Shown here: positions 1 through 9,345 of the stretch, piece by piece | How the letters are laid out: each line of letters begins with the position of its first letter | Position numbering within the stretch: position 1 is the first letter of the stretch | NCBI RefSeq assembly: GCF_000239795.1 | Contig: NZ_CAFJ01000058.1 | Coordinates: 1-38,825 of the forward strand | Length of the DNA: 38,825 bases | From: Bradyrhizobium sp. STM 3809 | GTDB lineage: Bacteria; Pseudomonadota; Alphaproteobacteria; Rhizobiales; Xanthobacteraceae | Reading direction: 5' to 3' | Program-made: the position numbers and the translations under genes | Notes under the pieces: model-generated | Databases searched by the model: none | Told to the model about the DNA's origin: nothing | Seen by the model: the letters and a program-made list of their open reading frames with translations, nothing else

Positions 1-96
1 TCCCTGCACCCTCGCTTTGAGGGGGTGGATTGGACCAGCAAGACTCGGACGCGAAAGCGGGTGCGAGAATGCGACGCCGTGCCGGCACGCTCTCAT

Positions 97-218
97 GTCG
101 TCCCGGCGAACGCCGGGACCCAAAACCCCAGGAGCTTCGCATCGAGCGATCTGGAGCCACAGCCGCGCTTCACCGCAAACGCCGCGGAGTATGGGTCCCG
201 GGTCAAGCCCGGGACGAC
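97..218. repeat. Inverted pair of palindromic (REP/BIME-like) hairpins
   Basis: Two GC-rich hairpins lie in opposite orientation. The first is TCCCGGCG (101-108), loop AA, CGCCGGGA (111-118). The second is GTCCCGGG (195-202), a five-base loop, CCCGGGAC (208-215). The outer ends are GTCGTCCCGG and CCGGGACGAC, so the whole unit is itself an inverted pair, as in bacterial interspersed mosaic elements. The same end sequences recur at 38313-38651. I see no gene in positions 1-310; the element lies upstream of the aminopeptidase and may also end transcription from a gene beyond the left edge. Confidence 0.7.
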
Positions 219-310
219 AGCGGAGATTGCGGCGCTTCCTTCGCCATTGACCGCCCTGCCCATAGGCTTATCTCTTGAACATCCCAAAGCAACGGAACTG
301 GACACCGCTG

Positions 311-1567
311 ATGACCGCACATTTCAGTAGCTTCGATACCGTCATCGATCCCGTGAAGCTCGACCGCCTCGCCGAGGTGGCGGTGAAGGTCGGGCTGCAA
401 TTGCAGCCGGGGCAGGATCTGCTGCTGACGGCGCCGTCGGTGGCGCTGCCGCTGGTGCGCAAGGTCGCGGAGCACGCCTACAAGGCCGGCGCCGGGATCG
501 TGACCTCGTTCTTCTCCGACGAGGAACTGACCTTGGCGCGCTATCGCTACGGTCACGACACCAGCTTCGACCGCGCTGCCGACTGGCTCTACCAGGGCAT
601 GGCGAAGGCGTTCTCGGAGAACACCGCGCGGCTCGCGATCGTCGGCGACAACCCGATGCTGCTGTCCGGCCAGGACCCGGCCAAGGTGGCGCGCGCCAGC
701 AAGGCGAACTCCAAGGCCTATCAGCCGGCGCTGGAGAAGATCACCAATTTCGAGACCAACTGGAACATCATCGCCTATCCCAGCGCGTCCTGGGCCAGGC
801 TGGTCTTCCCCGATGTCCCCGAGGAGGTCGCGGTCGCCAAGCTGGCGGACGCGATCTTCGCCGCGTCGCGCGTCGATCGCGAGGACGCCGTGTCGGCCTG
901 GGAGCGTCACAACGCGGTGCTGCGCGAGCGCACCGAGTGGCTCAACGGCCAGCGCTTCAGCGCGCTGCACTACACCGGCCCCGGCATGGATCTGACGATC
1001 GGACTTGCCGATGGACACGAATGGGAGGGCGGCGCCTCGACGGCCAAGAACGGCATCGTCTGCAACGCCAACATCCCGACCGAGGAGGTGTTCACGACGC
1101 CGCATTGCCGTCGCGTCTCGGGTCACGTCCGAAGCTCCAAGCCGCTGTCCTATCAGGGCACGCTGATCGACGACATCCAGGTCAAGTTCGAGGAGGGCCG
1201 CATCGTCGAGGCCAAGGCGTCGAAGGGCGAGCAGGTGCTGAACAAGGTGCTCGACACCGACGAGGGCGCGCGCCGGCTCGGCGAGGTGGCGCTGGTGCCG
1301 CACTCCTCGCCGATCTCCAAGAGCGGCCTGTTGTTCTACAACACGCTGTTCGACGAGAACGCCGCCTCGCATATCGCGCTCGGCCAGTGCTACTCGAAAT
1401 GCTTCGTCAACGGCACCTCGCTGTCACCCCAGCAGATCGCCGCCCAGGGCGGCAATCAGAGCCTGATCCATATCGACTGGATGATCGGCGCAGCCGAGAC
1501 GGACATCGACGGCGTCCACGCCGACGGCCGCCGCGTGCCGGTGTTCCGCAAGGGCGAGTGGGCCTGA
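311..1567 (+). CDS. M29-family aminopeptidase
   Basis: This is a cytoplasmic metalloaminopeptidase of the M29 (aminopeptidase T / AmpS, thermophilic metalloprotease) family, which removes N-terminal residues from peptides with two bound metal ions. The 418-residue length fits the family. Recognisable blocks are NIPTEEVFTTP near residue 255, which holds a conserved metal-binding Glu, the SHIALG stretch near residue 355, and HIDWMIG near residue 390, which carries a metal-binding His and Asp close to the C-terminus. I chose the ATG at 311 because the protein from there begins like other family members; an upstream in-frame start at 275 adds only 12 poorly conserved residues. It stands alone, followed by hairpins and then a chemoreceptor gene. 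A housekeeping role in peptide turnover is likely. Substrate preference cannot be read from the sequence. Confidence 0.9.
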   Translation: MTAHFSSFDTVIDPVKLDRLAEVAVKVGLQLQPGQDLLLTAPSVALPLVRKVAEHAYKAGAGIVTSFFSDEELTLARYRYGHDTSFDRAADWLYQGMAKAFSENTARLAIVGDNPMLLSGQDPAKVARASKANSKAYQPALEKITNFETNWNIIAYPSASWARLVFPDVPEEVAVAKLADAIFAASRVDREDAVSAWERHNAVLRERTEWLNGQRFSALHYTGPGMDLTIGLADGHEWEGGASTAKNGIVCNANIPTEEVFTTPHCRRVSGHVRSSKPLSYQGTLIDDIQVKFEEGRIVEAKASKGEQVLNKVLDTDEGARRLGEVALVPHSSPISKSGLLFYNTLFDENAASHIALGQCYSKCFVNGTSLSPQQIAAQGGNQSLIHIDWMIGAAETDIDGVHADGRRVPVFRKGEWA

Positions 1568-1579
1568 TTCGCCCAGCCG

Positions 1580-1629
1580 GTCGGCGGTCGCATCACGTCG
1601 ATGAGGCCGCCGACTGCACGAGATCGTGC
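1580..1629 (+). terminator. Two hairpins after the aminopeptidase gene
   Basis: GTCGGCGG (1580-1587) pairs exactly with CCGCCGAC (1607-1614), and GCACGA (1616-1621) pairs with TCGTGC (1624-1629). They begin 12 bases after the stop codon of the aminopeptidase. There is no clear U-tract, so this is a candidate terminator or 3' stabiliser only. The rest of the gap up to 1787 is relatively AT-rich and presumably holds the chemoreceptor promoter, which I could not define. Confidence 0.4.
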
Positions 1630-1787
1630 GTAAAGTTGTTAGTCGTGACCTTGGTCGATGTGAAAGCCCGTAATTCTACTGCGCCCAAAGGTTGAGTATT
1701 TCTGACTTGCTCGCATCGGTTAGGCCGCTGTTAAGCAGGATTTCTAAAACTCGACGCTGTTACATAATTCACTCATAGGAAACAGCG

Positions 1788-4577
1788 ATGAGCGCCGCGA
1801 TAGCGGACCCGGCACCGAGCCGGATTCGATTTGGGCTGAAGAGCCAAATTCTTTGTCTGGGTGTCGCGGGCGTGGCCATGATCGGCTGCTTCTATCTGGC
1901 AGGATTGTCGATCGAACGACACAGCCAGCAGACCGCGGATCGCGTGGCGGCCCTGGCCGCGCTGAATGGCGGGATCTGGGAAGGTCTGTTGCAGGCGCGC
2001 GGCACCGCGACGGAATTTCTGCAGAAGCCGGCCGACGCCAAGGTCGCAGCGCATGAGCAGATCGTGAGCGCGATCGGCTCGCGGCTCGCGCGTGTCGACG
2101 AGATTGCCGCCGCGAACCGCACGGACGAGACGGCGCGCCAGGCCGCCTCGGCGCGCGAGGCCATCGACGGCTATACGGTCCGCTTCGCCAACGTCGTCGC
2201 CGCGCAGAAGGTGATCGGCTTCAACGAGAACGACGGCCTGCAAGGCAAGCTGCGCGCCGCCGTGCATGGGATCGAGACCCAGCTGAAGAAGTACGACCAG
2301 CCGCGGCTGGCCGTGCTGATGCTGATGATGCGTCGGCACGAGAAGGATTTCATGCTGCGCGGCGATCCCAAATATGGCGACGATCTGCGCAAGCGCGTCG
2401 ATGAGTTCGGCGCCGAGCTTGCGAAATCCGACCTGCCCGATGCGGTCAAGGCCGAGATCGTCAAGCTGATGGACATCTACCGGACGAGCTTCCTCGCCTA
2501 TATGGGCGGCCAGACCAAACTGCTCGACGAAGCGGCGGAGCTGACAAGGCACTATGAGAGTATCAGTCCGGCGCTGCACGCGATCCGGTCGGCCGCCGAC
2601 CAGCGCCTCGGCATCGTCAAGGCTGAGCTCGCCCGCGTGAAGGATACCGTGTTCTGGTCGATCTGCATCACGGTGCTGGTCGCGGCAGCCGCGGCGTTGC
2701 TGTTCGGTCGCTGGCTGGCCGCGCCGCTGCTGCAGATGGCGCGCGCAATGGAGCGGCTGGCACAGAACGATCTCGACGTGCAGCTGCAGCCGGTGAAGCG
2801 CCGCGACGAGGTCGGCCAGATCTCGCGCGCGCTCGGCGTGTTCCACGGCAAGCTGCTGGAGAACCGCCGTCTCACCGAGGAGCAGGCCAGGGCCAAGGAG
2901 ATCGCCGAGCGCGAGCGCCGCAAGATGTTTGCGGAAATGTGGGAGCTGCTCGAGACCGATCTCGATTGCGCGGTCGCGGAGGTGATGACCATCAGCAGCG
3001 ACGCATCGGCCCGCAGCGCCCAGGCGGTGTCGGAAGCGAAGACCATCGCGAGCGAGGCCGGCATGGTGGCGCAGGCCTCGGCGCGCGCCAGCAGCAATGT
3101 GACGACCGTTTCGAGCTCGGCGGAGGAGCTGTCGGCGACCGGGCGCGAGATCGCCCAGCGCGCGGCGGAAACGGCCGACCTCGCCAGCCGCGCGGCGCGC
3201 GAGGCGCAGCAGGCCGGCTCGACCGTCGCCGCCTTGAGCGACGCTGCCGAGCAGATCTCCTCGGTCGTCAACACCATCGCCGAGGTCGCGGCACAGACCA
3301 ACCTGCTGGCGCTCAATGCCACCATCGAGGCGGCGCGCGCCGGCGAGGCCGGTGCCGGCTTCGCGATCGTCGCACATGAGGTCAAGGCACTGGCGCGCAA
3401 GACTTCGGAGGCTGCCGACGACATCGCCCAGCGCATCGACCGCATCTCCACCGCGACCACGGATTCCACCGCCGTCATCAGCAAGATCAGCGCGGCGATC
3501 GGCAGCATCGATGGCGCCAGCGCCGCGATGGCCGCGGCGGCCGAGCAGCAGGAGGCGACCTTGCGCGAGGTGGCGCGCAGCCTGTCGGAGGCGTCCGCCG
3601 GCGTCGCCATGGTCGCGGAGAACGTCACCCGGATTTCCGGCCGCTCGAGCGAGGTCGAGCAGCAGACCCAGACCGTGTCGGAGCTCGTGAACGGCACCAA
3701 CGGCCGGGTCTCCGAGCTGCGCGCCAATCTGATGGTGTCGCTGCGGACCTCGAGCCTCGGCGACCGCCGCTCCGCGGATCTGCGCCGCCCCGTCACCATC
3801 GCCGCGCGGCTGCACAGCCGGGGTGGCCATGTCGACGGCACCCTGCTCGACATCTCCGGCGGCGGCCTCCGATTCCGGGCGGCGATGGACATCGTCGGCC
3901 TGGCCGAGCAGCAGCAGGTCAAGGTCGAATGCGCATCGTTCGGCACGATCGATTGCGACATCGTTGCGATCGGCAATCGCGACGTCCATCTCAGCTTTCG
4001 CGAGCTGGCGCCAGCGCGGCGCGAGGCCGTCGACGCGCTGCTGGCCGCGATCGACCACGCCGACCAGGCGCAAGTCGACGCCGCGCTGGCCGTGGCCGGC
4101 AAGATCACGGCGGCAATCGAGCAGTCGATCGCGTCCGGCGAGAGCACCGTCGCGCAATGGTTCGATTTCGACTATCAGCGCATCCCGGGCACCGACCCCG
4201 AACAGTTCGAGGCGCCGTTCACCGCGCTCTGCGACCGGCTTCTGCCGCCGTTCCAGGAGGCCGCGCTGGCCGCCGATCCGAACGTCGTGTTCTGCGTCGC
4301 GATCGACCGCAATGCCTATATCCCGACGCACAACCGCAAGGTCTCACAGCCGCAGCGGCGAGGCGAGCAGGTCTGGAACGTCGCGAACAGCCGACATCGC
4401 CGCTTCTACAAGGACCGCGCCGGAATGGCCGCGGCGCGGACGCTGCACGGCCATCTCGCCCAGCGCTACGAGCGCGACATGGGCGGCGGCGCGGTGATGG
4501 TGCTGAAGGAGATCGACGTGCCGATCCGGATCAAGGACCGCCATTGGGGCGGACTGCGGCTTGCGCTCCGGGTGTAG
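1788..4577 (+). CDS. Chemoreceptor with PilZ domain and an additional C-terminal domain
   Basis: This is a membrane-bound methyl-accepting chemotaxis protein of 929 residues, far longer than the usual 500-650. Order of parts: TM1 about 19-41; a helical periplasmic sensor of about 245 residues with a RRHEKDFMLRGD stretch typical of helical-bimodular (HBM) or four-helix sensors; TM2 about 288-310; HAMP about 311-365; and the MCP signalling hairpin about 499-536 (QTNLLALNATIEAARAGEAG). A PilZ domain follows at about 659-740, with an Arg-rich start (DRRSADLRR) and a DISGGG motif. Last comes a roughly 140-residue domain from about 791 with THNRK, RDMGGG and HWGGLR blocks. PilZ domains bind cyclic di-GMP; the Arg spacing here is one residue wider than the classic RxxxR, so binding is likely but unproven. 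The start is an ATG preceded by AGGAAA. Ligand unknown. Confidence 0.92.
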   Translation: MSAAIADPAPSRIRFGLKSQILCLGVAGVAMIGCFYLAGLSIERHSQQTADRVAALAALNGGIWEGLLQARGTATEFLQKPADAKVAAHEQIVSAIGSRLARVDEIAAANRTDETARQAASAREAIDGYTVRFANVVAAQKVIGFNENDGLQGKLRAAVHGIETQLKKYDQPRLAVLMLMMRRHEKDFMLRGDPKYGDDLRKRVDEFGAELAKSDLPDAVKAEIVKLMDIYRTSFLAYMGGQTKLLDEAAELTRHYESISPALHAIRSAADQRLGIVKAELARVKDTVFWSICITVLVAAAAALLFGRWLAAPLLQMARAMERLAQNDLDVQLQPVKRRDEVGQISRALGVFHGKLLENRRLTEEQARAKEIAERERRKMFAEMWELLETDLDCAVAEVMTISSDASARSAQAVSEAKTIASEAGMVAQASARASSNVTTVSSSAEELSATGREIAQRAAETADLASRAAREAQQAGSTVAALSDAAEQISSVVNTIAEVAAQTNLLALNATIEAARAGEAGAGFAIVAHEVKALARKTSEAADDIAQRIDRISTATTDSTAVISKISAAIGSIDGASAAMAAAAEQQEATLREVARSLSEASAGVAMVAENVTRISGRSSEVEQQTQTVSELVNGTNGRVSELRANLMVSLRTSSLGDRRSADLRRPVTIAARLHSRGGHVDGTLLDISGGGLRFRAAMDIVGLAEQQQVKVECASFGTIDCDIVAIGNRDVHLSFRELAPARREAVDALLAAIDHADQAQVDAALAVAGKITAAIEQSIASGESTVAQWFDFDYQRIPGTDPEQFEAPFTALCDRLLPPFQEAALAADPNVVFCVAIDRNAYIPTHNRKVSQPQRRGEQVWNVANSRHRRFYKDRAGMAAARTLHGHLAQRYERDMGGGAVMVLKEIDVPIRIKDRHWGGLRLALRV

Positions 4578-4619
4578 ATGAGCGAGCGGCGGGGCGATCG
4601 GGAGGAGACAGCAGGCAAT

Positions 4620-4646
4620 GGCGCAGCCCGCAGCGCGGGCCGCGCC
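4620..4646. terminator. Hairpin between convergent genes
   Basis: GGCGC (4620-4624) pairs with GCGCC (4642-4646), enclosing GCCCGC (4626-4631) and GCGGGC (4635-4640) around a three-base loop, with one A:C mismatch between the two stems. It lies between the convergent chemoreceptor and DUF4399 genes and could stop transcription from both sides. There is no strong U-tract. Confidence 0.5.
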
Positions 4647-4655
4647 TTATCGGGG

Positions 4656-5120
4656 TTATTGCGACTTCGCCTGGGTGGCCGGCTCCACCGTCACGGTGAT
4701 CCGCTCGGACATGACCGGCTTGTTGTGCGGAATGTGACTCCAGTCGCCGAGCACGAGCTGCAAGGTATGCTTGCCCGGGGTCAGGTTGACCGAGGCCTCG
4801 GTCTGGCCCTTGCCGAAATGCACGTGCTCGGCATCCACCGGGATCGCCTCATTGAGCGCATCGCCCTCGAGCGCGGGCGCGTCGATCAGCAGGTGGTGGT
4901 GGCCGGTGTTGGGGGCCTCGGTGCCGGACGGGGCGATGCCCATGCCGGACAGGCCGAAGCGGATCAGGACCGGCGAGGAGACGGTGTCGCCGTCCTTGAG
5001 GTTGATGAAGTAGGCCTTGGCATTTTCGGGCGCTGGCGTTTCGCCGGCCATGACGACCGGGGTGGTTGCAAGGGCGGCGGCGGACAGCGTGAGGGCGATG
5101 GCGAGGCTCAGTCGGCGCAT
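4656..5120 (-). CDS. DUF4399 exported protein
   Basis: A 154-residue protein with a clear signal peptide (about residues 1-25, MRRLSLAIALTLSAAALA followed by a polar AGETPAPE region), so it is probably periplasmic. The mature part matches the DUF4399 family: FINLKDGDTVSSPV, then FGLSGMGI, then GHHHLLID, HFGKGQTE, a PGKHTLQLVLGD block and a final HNKPVMSE stretch. The His-rich GHHHL motif could bind a metal, but the family has no established function that I know of. It faces the chemoreceptor convergently and is divergent from the cupin gene, so it is probably transcribed alone. Confidence 0.85.
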   Translation of the reverse strand: MRRLSLAIALTLSAAALATTPVVMAGETPAPENAKAYFINLKDGDTVSSPVLIRFGLSGMGIAPSGTEAPNTGHHHLLIDAPALEGDALNEAIPVDAEHVHFGKGQTEASVNLTPGKHTLQLVLGDWSHIPHNKPVMSERITVTVEPATQAKSQ

Positions 5121-5447
5121 CCTTCGAAATCCTTATCTCTGCGACGGCGGAAAATCTTTAATGGTGACGGCACGTTGCAGGCTGGGCCAAGCGTCCCGCG
5201 GGATGGAATGGCGCATCTTGCAGTGCGAGCAAACAGTAGATCAGAAGGTTTGGCGAGGCCGCGAACAAATTGCGGCGCTCGCGTGATGTTTATAGCGCTG
5301 GCGTGGTTGTGATGCGACGGCAGGTCGCGGCGATCAGTTCAAATTTTAACGATCGGGGAAAGCGCCGGTCAGGCGCGTCCGGCTACGGTTGCAGGCCCAT
5401 GCCGGCTCCCGTCCGGCCATTTCAATCCGTTGCAATTGAGGTTCACG
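5121..5447. other. Divergent intergenic region, DUF4399 / cupin
   Basis: This 327-base gap separates two divergent genes and should hold both promoters. I see a five-base-pair hairpin (GCGCC 5362-5366, GGCGC 5372-5376) and a short AT-rich stretch around 5340-5350. There is no convincing extra gene, repeat or recognised operator. Confidence 0.4.
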
Positions 5448-5900
5448 ATGTCGCCGTCCTTGATCGAAACCGCCAATCTCGCCGTCGACCTGTCGCCGGC
5501 GCCGATCGAGCCGTCCTGGATCATCGAAGGCAATCCGACCGCGACCTCCTGCACCATCGCACGCAGCAGCGACGGCCTCGGCTCGACCATCGTCTGGCAC
5601 TGCACCGAGGGCAAGTTCAACTGGTACTACGATTTCGACGAGACCATCCTGATCCTCGAAGGCGCGATCGTGCTGGAGAGCGACGGCATGCCGGCGAAGC
5701 GCTACGGGCCGGGCGACGTGGTCTTCTTCCGCGACGGCGCGCATGCGAAGTGGTCCGTCGAGGGCCACGTCAAGAAGCTCGCCTTCTGCCTGAAGACGCA
5801 GCCCTACGTGCTCGGCCTGGCGGTGCGCGTGATCAACAAGCTCAAGCGCATGTTCCTGACGCCGGAAGGCCGCCGCGGCGCCAGCCTGGCCGGCGCCTGA
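5448..5900 (+). CDS. Small cupin-domain protein
   Basis: A 150-residue single-domain cupin. The beta-barrel signature is visible as GKFNWYYDFDETILILEGAIVLES (described here as the Glu-containing first cupin block), then GPGDVVFFRDGAHAKW, the second block with its glycines and a His. This resembles the DUF861/EutQ-like group of small cupins, whose members bind small ligands or act as simple enzymes. The His content of the first motif is low, so a classic metal site is doubtful. I start it at the ATG at 5448, which has GAGG seven bases upstream; the TTG at 5430 is less likely. It ends just before a palindromic repeat and faces the next gene convergently. Substrate unknown. Confidence 0.8.
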   Translation: MSPSLIETANLAVDLSPAPIEPSWIIEGNPTATSCTIARSSDGLGSTIVWHCTEGKFNWYYDFDETILILEGAIVLESDGMPAKRYGPGDVVFFRDGAHAKWSVEGHVKKLAFCLKTQPYVLGLAVRVINKLKRMFLTPEGRRGASLAGA

Positions 5901-5914
5901 GGCCATTTTGGTTT

Positions 5915-5963
5915 GAGCATGATCGTATCGGAAAACCGGTCTCCACTTTTCCGGATCATGCTC
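5915..5963. repeat. Palindromic GAGCATGATC repeat, likely bidirectional terminator
   Basis: GAGCATGATC (5915-5924) pairs exactly with GATCATGCTC (5954-5963). After four unpaired bases on the left, CGGAAAA (5929-5935) pairs with TTTTCCG (5947-5953) around an 11-base loop. From memory, this is a very common dispersed element in Bradyrhizobium genomes. It sits exactly between convergent genes and its last base is part of the stop codon of the minus-strand gene, so it probably ends transcripts from both sides. Confidence 0.8.
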
Positions 5964-6781
5964 TAGACCCCGTCGAGAATGATCACGGTCGGACTCGACG
6001 GCAACAGCTCGCGGGACATCTTCAAGGAGCGCTCGATGCGGCGGTCGATCTCGAACTGCTGGCCGATCTTGCGCATGAACTCGTCGAGCGGCGTCGCGAA
6101 GCGGTGCATCGGCAGCACCACCGAAGCGCGCAGCCGCTTGGTGATCTCGGAGATGCCGTCGAGCGACATCGTGTAGGTGCCGTCGATCGGCACCATCACT
6201 ACGTCGAGCCGGCCGATGGCGGCGAAATGCGTCTCGTCGAGCTTGACGTGCAGATGGCCGAGATGGCCGATGCACAGGCCCGCGACCTCGAAGATGAAGA
6301 TCGAGTTGCCGTCCTTGATCATGTCGCCGCCGAGGGAATCGCTGAAGTAGCGGCGAATATCGGTGGTGATGTTGCGGATCAGCACGTCGCCGATCCGCTC
6401 GAAGATCTGCGCCGGCTTGCCGTCCTCGCCCCACCCCCGCAGCACGTGCGGAATGCGCGGGTCGGGCGCCAGCGTGTAGTGCGTCGAATGCGCACGGTTC
6501 ATGGTGATGACATCGGGCAGCCGCCCGACCTGATAGGCGCCGCTGTAGTCGGTGGCGATGCGGATGCCCATCGGCGTGTCGATGAAGTAGGTCGAATGGC
6601 CGGCATAGGTGATCGTCACCTCGTTGCCGGCGGCCGCCGTCCGGCGCAGGCTGACCGGCGTGGCGCGCGGGGTATCGCCGGCCATCGCCAGGCACTCGCT
6701 GCTGCGCGGCCCCGATTGCGCCAGCGCGGGCGATGCGAACGAGACCAGGACGGCAAGCAGCGAGACCAGCGGGCGCAGCAT
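5963..6781 (-). CDS. Exported metallo-beta-lactamase-fold hydrolase (UlaG-like)
   Basis: A 272-residue protein with an N-terminal signal peptide (about residues 1-21, ending ASPALA), so it probably acts in the periplasm. The fold resembles UlaG-like members of the metallo-beta-lactamase superfamily: ITYAGHSTYFIDTPMGIRI opens the core, then ITMNRAHSTHYT, then a GHLGH segment, a MVPIDGTYTMS strand and VLPMHRF near the C-terminus. The canonical HxHxDH motif is altered to NRAHSTHY, so metal binding may differ from classic hydrolases. The start is an ATG with AGAGGA upstream. The stop codon touches the palindromic repeat. Substrate is unknown; family members include lactone and phosphodiester hydrolases. 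Confidence 0.82.
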   Translation of the reverse strand: MLRPLVSLLAVLVSFASPALAQSGPRSSECLAMAGDTPRATPVSLRRTAAAGNEVTITYAGHSTYFIDTPMGIRIATDYSGAYQVGRLPDVITMNRAHSTHYTLAPDPRIPHVLRGWGEDGKPAQIFERIGDVLIRNITTDIRRYFSDSLGGDMIKDGNSIFIFEVAGLCIGHLGHLHVKLDETHFAAIGRLDVVMVPIDGTYTMSLDGISEITKRLRASVVLPMHRFATPLDEFMRKIGQQFEIDRRIERSLKMSRELLPSSPTVIILDGV

Positions 6782-6890
6782 GGCGGTTCCTCTTCAACGG
6801 CGCGTGTGAGTGTAGCGAGGAATTCCGTTCAGAACTATCCTCCCCGCAACGCCCGACGGACAGGGCTGGCTCGGCAAGCGGGAGGATGGC

Positions 6891-7817
6891 ATGAGTGACC
6901 GGGGCGGATCGTCGCAGACGCAGATGATGCAACCGATCAAGGCAGTCGATGCCGGAGTCCTGAGCATCGCCTATGTCGAAAGCGGCCCCTCGGATGGTCC
7001 CGTGGTCATCCTGCTGCACGGCTATCCTTACGATATCCACTCCTATGTCGACGTCGCGCCGCGCCTCGCCGATCGCGGCTGCCGGGTCATCGTACCCTAT
7101 GTGCGCGGCTATGGTCCGACCCGCTTCCGCGACGCCTCGACGCCGCGCTCGGGGCAGCAGGCCGCCATGGGTGCCGACCTGATCGCGCTGATGGATGCGC
7201 TGGCGATCCCGCGCGCTATCTTCGCCGGCTATGATTGGGGCGGCCGCGGCGCCTGCATCGGCGCGGCGCTGTGGCCCGAGCGCTGCGCCGGGCTCGTCGC
7301 CGTCAACGGCTACCTGATCCAGGACATCGCCAAGGCGCTCAAGCCTGCGCCGGTGCCGCAGGAGTTCGCATTCTGGTATCAATGGTACTTCCAGACCGAG
7401 CGTGGCCGCGCCGGGCTGGCGGCCCACCGCGCCGAGATCGCCCGGCTGCTGTGGCAGCAATGGTCGCCGAACTGGCGCTTCGACGACGCGACCTTCGCGC
7501 GCTCCGCCGCGGCGTTCGACAATCCCGATCACGTCGACGTCGTGATCAACAGCTATCGCCATCGCTATGGCCTCGCGGCCGGCGACCCCCGCTACGAGGA
7601 GTTCGAGCGGCGGCTGGCGGCGCAGCCCGTCATCACCGTGCCGACGATCACGCTCGACGGCGACAGCGACGGGGTGATCCCGGCGACCGACGGCCGCGCC
7701 CATGCGGCGAAGTTCAGCAACCGCATTGCCCATCGCGTGATCCCGCATGCCGGCCACAATCTGCCGCAGGAGGAGCCGGCGGCGTTCGCCGCCGCCATCA
7801 TGGAGCTGCTGCGCTGA
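6891..7817 (+). CDS. Alpha/beta hydrolase, epoxide-hydrolase-like
   Basis: A 308-residue cytoplasmic alpha/beta hydrolase. The oxyanion-hole motif is HGYPYD (about residues 43-48). The nucleophile elbow is GYDWGG with Asp115 as nucleophile, which is characteristic of epoxide hydrolases and haloalkane or fluoroacetate dehalogenases rather than esterases. The acid is probably the Asp in TLDGDSDGV, and the catalytic His is in HAGHNLPQEEP near the end. A cap region rich in Trp and Tyr (FWYQWYFQTERG) lies between. The ATG at 6891 has GGAGG five bases upstream. It runs convergent with the ABC exporter, with only five bases between the stop codons. The actual substrate cannot be deduced. Confidence 0.88.
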   Translation: MSDRGGSSQTQMMQPIKAVDAGVLSIAYVESGPSDGPVVILLHGYPYDIHSYVDVAPRLADRGCRVIVPYVRGYGPTRFRDASTPRSGQQAAMGADLIALMDALAIPRAIFAGYDWGGRGACIGAALWPERCAGLVAVNGYLIQDIAKALKPAPVPQEFAFWYQWYFQTERGRAGLAAHRAEIARLLWQQWSPNWRFDDATFARSAAAFDNPDHVDVVINSYRHRYGLAAGDPRYEEFERRLAAQPVITVPTITLDGDSDGVIPATDGRAHAAKFSNRIAHRVIPHAGHNLPQEEPAAFAAAIMELLR

Positions 7818-7822
7818 AGGGA

Positions 7823-9345
7823 TCAGGACCTTGCCGGGCTGAGCTTCCAGGCCGCGAACAACAGGCCCGCGGTCATCAGGCCGCAGATCACCGCGGCTTC
7901 CGGCAGCGCGAGCGCCAGCGCGGCGGTCGCCGCCCAGCCGATCGAGGAGAAGGCCTCGGCGAACGTCGCAAGTCGCGACGCGGTCTGACGGCGCCGGAAT
8001 TGGCTGCGACGCGCCTGCACGCGGAACCAGAGCTGGATGGCGGTCGAGGAGACCGTGGCGATCAGCACCGCCACCGCCGTCACCAGCGCCTGCCTCGGCG
8101 CGACCCAGCCGAGCGCGAGCACCAGCGGCGCGAAGATGATCGCGATGGTCATCAGCACGACCTCGATCTTGGCGCGCACGATGCGCGCTCCCGGCAGCGG
8201 CGCCGTCGCCACCAGTTCGGGCGCGTCCTCGCCGGAGATCGTGAGCCAGGCGAGGCCGCCGGCGAGCTGGCCTGCGGCCATCACGATGACCGGCGTGATC
8301 AGGATCACCGCCTGCGAGCTGTCCGAATAGCTGCGCCACAACAGCAAGGCCGGCGGCACCAGGTAAAGCAGCTGCATCAGGGTCTGCGAGATCAGCCAGG
8401 GATCGCGCCGCAGCAGCATGAATTCCTTGCGCCTGAGCGCCTGCTGCCGCGAGCCGCCGCGAAAGCTGCGGATCTGCGCACCGGCACGGCTGGAAACGCC
8501 TTGGGCGGCGGCGCTGATCGCGGTGTCGGCGAAGCGCGGCGAGAAAACCGTCATCACGACGCCGAGCAGCAGCAGCCCGGCGCCGAGCAGGATCAGCAGC
8601 GCCTGGCTGTCGCCGAGCGCCGCCCGGGCCGGCAGCCAGACGAGGCTCTCCGGATCGGGCGCGATCGCGGCCGCCGCGTCCGAGGTGAGCACGGCAAAAC
8701 GCGACAGCGTGCCGTAGGAGACGATCGCCGCGATCTGCAGCAGGATGACGAAGCCGGCACCGATCACGGCGGCGAGGATCTGCGCCACCAGCCGCGTGCG
8801 CGCCGGACCGATCAGGCGGAACAGGACGATGGTGATCGCGATCGCCAGCGCCGCGGCCGACAGGCCGACGGCAGCCACCACCACGAAGGCGGCGAGCCAG
8901 CGTACGCCCCCCTCGATCAGCAGCACGTCGACAAAGGGCGTCGCCAGCAGCAGCGCCATGCTGGTGACGGAGAATGCGATGGCGGCGATGCGGACCGAGA
9001 AAATCTCGGCGAGCCGCACTGGCGAGGACATGATGAGGTCGAGATCGGCGCGGGAATAGAACACGCGGGTGACCGATTCGATCGCCTGCGACAGCATCAG
9101 GGCCCAGGACAGCAGGATGGTCGCGGTGATCACGATCAGCTCGGTCTTGCCGAGCGGCGGCCGCAGATCGGCATAGCGGCCGACCACGGCCCAGGCCGGC
9201 AGATGCATGATGGCGCCGAACAGCACGAGGCCGATGATCGCTGCGCGGGTGCGGCGGCGCCGGCCGGCGGTGATCATGGCGAGCCACTCCCGCCAGGCGA
9301 GCCTGAGCTCGTGGCGGGCGAACCAGGCGAGCGTCGCCGCGCGGG

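Noticed and set aside
1773..4331. 852-codon open frame on the minus strand opposite the chemoreceptor
   Set aside because: It is an antisense shadow created by high GC at third positions; the translated product is Arg/His/Gly-rich without any domain, while the plus strand encodes a clear chemoreceptor.
5346..9287. 1313-codon minus-strand open frame spanning several genes
   Set aside because: It runs across four genes that are recognisable in other frames, has low-complexity composition and no family motif.
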